NCBI GenBank assembly: GCA_002388905.1
Contig: DGNJ01000062.1
Location: forward strand, 216 to 39,641
Source of the DNA: Cellvibrionales bacterium UBA4495
GTDB taxonomy: Bacteria > Pseudomonadota > Gammaproteobacteria > Pseudomonadales > Porticoccaceae
Length of the DNA stretch: 39,426 nt
Reading direction: 5' to 3'
Below the pieces are notes generated by a model that was given only the letters and a program-made list of their open reading frames with translations, was not told where the DNA came from and did no database searches. This document shows, in pieces, positions 37,398-39,426 of this stretch (its first letter is position 1; each line of letters starts with the position of its first letter). The position numbers and the translations under genes are program-made.

Positions 37398-39426
37398 ATG
37401 GCAAACCCAGGTAATCCGACTGCGAGAGCCCAACCCCGGACCTTGCAGCCGGTGATCGACAATCTTCACCAGTACGGTGATCGCACACTCGTCCAGGCCT
37501 GGCGCCGGGACACTGCCGAGACCTGGTCCTACGGGTCCATGGCCGATAAGGTTCTCCGACTCGCCGGCGGGTTGCGTGAGCGCCTGGAACCCGGACAGAG
37601 TGTTGCGCTTTATGCCCCGGCCGGGCCCGAGTGGATAGCCGCCGCCCTGGCCGTGATACGCGCCGGCATGGTGCTGGTGCCCGTGGATCTGCAGTTCGAG
37701 GGGGAAAACCTCCGTCACGTCCTCGCTGATGCCGATGCCGGGCATGTGTTCAGCCGCGGCCGCCATGCGGAAACGCTGCACGAGGCGGTGAATGACCTGG
37801 TGATTTTCCGGCTCGATTCGCCCGAAGAGGGCGAGCGCGGTTTTTCGCGGCGGCAAACAGGCTGGCAGGAAATCGACAGTAGGGGCGGTATTTCCCTGCC
37901 TGAACCCGGCGTCGACGAAACCGCCATACTTTTCTATACCTCGGGCACCACCGGGCCTCCCAAGGGGGTGCCCCTGAGCCATGGCAATATCGCCTTTCAA
38001 TTGCGGGCAGTGGCGGATACCCACATTGTCGCGGAGGGCGACCGGGTATTGCTTCCCCTGCCACTGCATCATGTCTACCCCCTGGTGGTGGGCCTTCTCA
38101 CGCCTCTTTATCTTGGCCTCACGGTCATACAGCCCTATGCCCTCACCGGCAAGCAGCTGGTCAGGGCCATGGGCGAGGGCCGGGCGACGGTCATCGTCGG
38201 GGTGCCCCGCCTCTATGGCGCCCTTTACGATGGCATCCGCGCCAGGGCGCAACGGGCCGGACCTGTCGGCGCGGGATTGCTGCACGGGACCCTGGCCTTC
38301 AGTCGATTCGCGCAACGTTGGGGGCTGCCGGTCGGAGAAAGCTTGATGCGTCCCGTGCGCGCCAGGATTGCGCCAACCCTGCGCCTGCTGGCCGCTGGCG
38401 GCGCGCCCCTTGACGAGGCCCTGGCCGGCAACCTGACAGCACTGGGCTGGTCCCTGGCGATAGGTTACGGACTCACCGAGACCTCACCGTTGCTCACCAT
38501 CAATACGCCCAGGGGTGCCCGTCTGGGCAGCGTCGGGCGCCCGGTGCCGGGCATCGAAATCCGGGTCGACCCTAAAGCCGCGGAGTCGATTCCGGCCGGA
38601 GAAGGCGAAATCCAGGCCCGGGGTCCGGGGGTCTTTGCCGGCTATCGCAATTTGCCGGACAAGACCCGGGAAGCGTTCACGGCCGATGGCTGGTTTCGCA
38701 CCGGCGACCTGGGTTATCGGGACCATGCGGGTTACCTTTATATTACCGGTCGCCTGTCGACCCTGATCGTTACGGCGGGGGGTGAAAATATCCAGCCCGA
38801 TACCCTGGAGGCGCGTTACGCCGGGCATCCCGCCATCCGCGAGATCGGCGTGCTCCAGCACGACGGACGACTCGTGGCGCTGGCGGTGCCGGCGGATGCC
38901 GGCGACGATGCCGGGGGCCGTGTCCGGAAGGCGGTAACGGAAGTGGCTGCAAGCCTGCCTTCCTATATGCGTCTCGGTCATTGCGCCATCAGTCGGGAAC
39001 CCCTTCCGCGCACCCAGTTGGGCAAGATCCAGCGCCATCGCCTGGAAAAACTGTATGAGGAACGTTTGCGCGATGCCAGCGCAGAGACCAAAAGCGCCGG
39101 GCCCCTGCCGGTGGCGAAGATGAGTGGCGCCGACCGGGCATTGCTGGAGGAACCGGCGGCCCGGGCGGCATGGCAATATCTGGCGGAACGTTATGCCGAC
39201 AAGACCCTGACACCGGACAGCGATTTGCAGCTCGACCTGGATATCGATTCCCTGGAGTGGGTCCTGCTGACCCTGGATATCACTGAACGCACCGGGGTTG
39301 AACTGGATGAGAGCGTTATCGCCGATGCCCGCACGGTCCTCGATCTGCTGGAAATGGTGATCGATGCGGAATCCCCGGATCGTGCATCGGCTGAAATCTT
39401 CCGGGCGCCGGAACGGGTACTATCCG
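37398..39426 (+). CDS. AMP-dependent acyl ligase fused to an acyl carrier protein domain (partial)
   Basis: The frame is open to the window end (about 676 codons seen, no stop). An adenylate-forming ligase fills residues 1-550: P-loop-like FYTSGTTGPPKGVPL (about 179-193), AIGYGLTETSP (about 354-364), WFRTGDLGY and LPRTQLGKIQRHRL with the catalytic lysine. A four-helix carrier domain follows, with DLDIDSLEW carrying the phosphopantetheine serine (S618). The ligase would activate a fatty or aryl acid and load it onto its own carrier. The ATG at 37398 has AGGA nine bases upstream. In comparable proteins an acyltransferase or reductase domain may follow; here the sequence ends first. Confidence 0.88.
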   Translation, partial: MANPGNPTARAQPRTLQPVIDNLHQYGDRTLVQAWRRDTAETWSYGSMADKVLRLAGGLRERLEPGQSVALYAPAGPEWIAAALAVIRAGMVLVPVDLQFEGENLRHVLADADAGHVFSRGRHAETLHEAVNDLVIFRLDSPEEGERGFSRRQTGWQEIDSRGGISLPEPGVDETAILFYTSGTTGPPKGVPLSHGNIAFQLRAVADTHIVAEGDRVLLPLPLHHVYPLVVGLLTPLYLGLTVIQPYALTGKQLVRAMGEGRATVIVGVPRLYGALYDGIRARAQRAGPVGAGLLHGTLAFSRFAQRWGLPVGESLMRPVRARIAPTLRLLAAGGAPLDEALAGNLTALGWSLAIGYGLTETSPLLTINTPRGARLGSVGRPVPGIEIRVDPKAAESIPAGEGEIQARGPGVFAGYRNLPDKTREAFTADGWFRTGDLGYRDHAGYLYITGRLSTLIVTAGGENIQPDTLEARYAGHPAIREIGVLQHDGRLVALAVPADAGDDAGGRVRKAVTEVAASLPSYMRLGHCAISREPLPRTQLGKIQRHRLEKLYEERLRDASAETKSAGPLPVAKMSGADRALLEEPAARAAWQYLAERYADKTLTPDSDLQLDLDIDSLEWVLLTLDITERTGVELDESVIADARTVLDLLEMVIDAESPDRASAEIFRAPERVLS

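Noticed and set aside
1..39426. tRNA genes, rRNA, CRISPR repeats, insertion sequences or phage genes
   Set aside because: Gaps were read on both strands for T-loop signatures, regular repeats and transposase-like frames; none was found.

Overview
The window is about 39.4 kb of GC-rich chromosome, densely packed on both strands. It is most consistent with a free-living, aerobic, motile gammaproteobacterium, probably from a saline habitat. The pointers are a complex I (nuo) operon end, an FTR1-type iron permease fused to cytochrome c, a gammaproteobacterial-type SixA with a QHG motif, a chemoreceptor with a CheR-binding tail and a likely sigma-28 promoter, and two sets of genes tied to compatible solutes. 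No rRNA, tRNA, CRISPR array, insertion sequence or phage gene was recognised. The taxonomic guess comes from protein resemblance only.

Layout. 1-2031 is the 3' end of the nuo operon (nuoM partial, nuoN). 2075-3274 has a small ferritin-like protein and a membrane-anchored unknown. 3450-8522 is a compact catabolic-looking locus of two converging pairs: amidohydrolase and aldehyde dehydrogenase on +, and an EctB-type diaminobutyrate aminotransferase translationally coupled to a creatinase/ectoine-hydrolase-like M24 protein on -. This set resembles ectoine degradation (DoeA, DoeD, DoeC roles) but has an amidohydrolase where the DoeB deacetylase would be expected. 8961-14642 is a housekeeping and accessory mix: short-chain dehydrogenase, peroxiredoxin, nucleoside deaminase, a shortened pyroglutamyl-peptidase-like protein, a frameshifted tandem-DUF427 gene coupled to a CmcJ/NvfI-type oxygenase, endonuclease V and a DUF4345 membrane protein. 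14823-16526 encodes a membrane diguanylate cyclase and a glutathione peroxidase.

16741-20663 is a three-gene minus-strand operon for glucosylglycerate: a phosphatase of the MPGP/GpgP type, a glucosyl-3-phosphoglycerate synthase and a GH13_18 phosphorylase. It could both make and recycle this solute. 20853-24555 holds an orphan GspE/PilB-type ATPase and a chemoreceptor whose periplasmic domain carries a CxxCH haem motif. 24.6-26.8 kb is visibly richer in A+T and holds one poorly recognised ORF and a Crp/Fnr-type regulator. 26820-34000 contains a YbaK-type deacylase, a divergent lysine-2,3-aminomutase-family radical SAM protein, an aldo/keto reductase with a twin-arginine-like leader coupled to an ADP/ATP-carrier-like transporter, a small zinc-ribbon protein, and the cytochrome c-FTR1 iron permease behind a plausible Fur box. 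34197-39426 carries sixA, a methylenetetrahydrofolate-reductase-like gene, arfB, a second short-chain dehydrogenase and the start of an AMP-ligase/acyl-carrier-protein fusion that runs off the window.

The most interesting parts are the ectoine-degradation-like locus with a substituted step and a perfect 17-bp palindrome in front of it, the self-contained glucosylglycerate operon, and the haem-type chemoreceptor. Functions are inferred from sequence motifs read by eye, without database searches.
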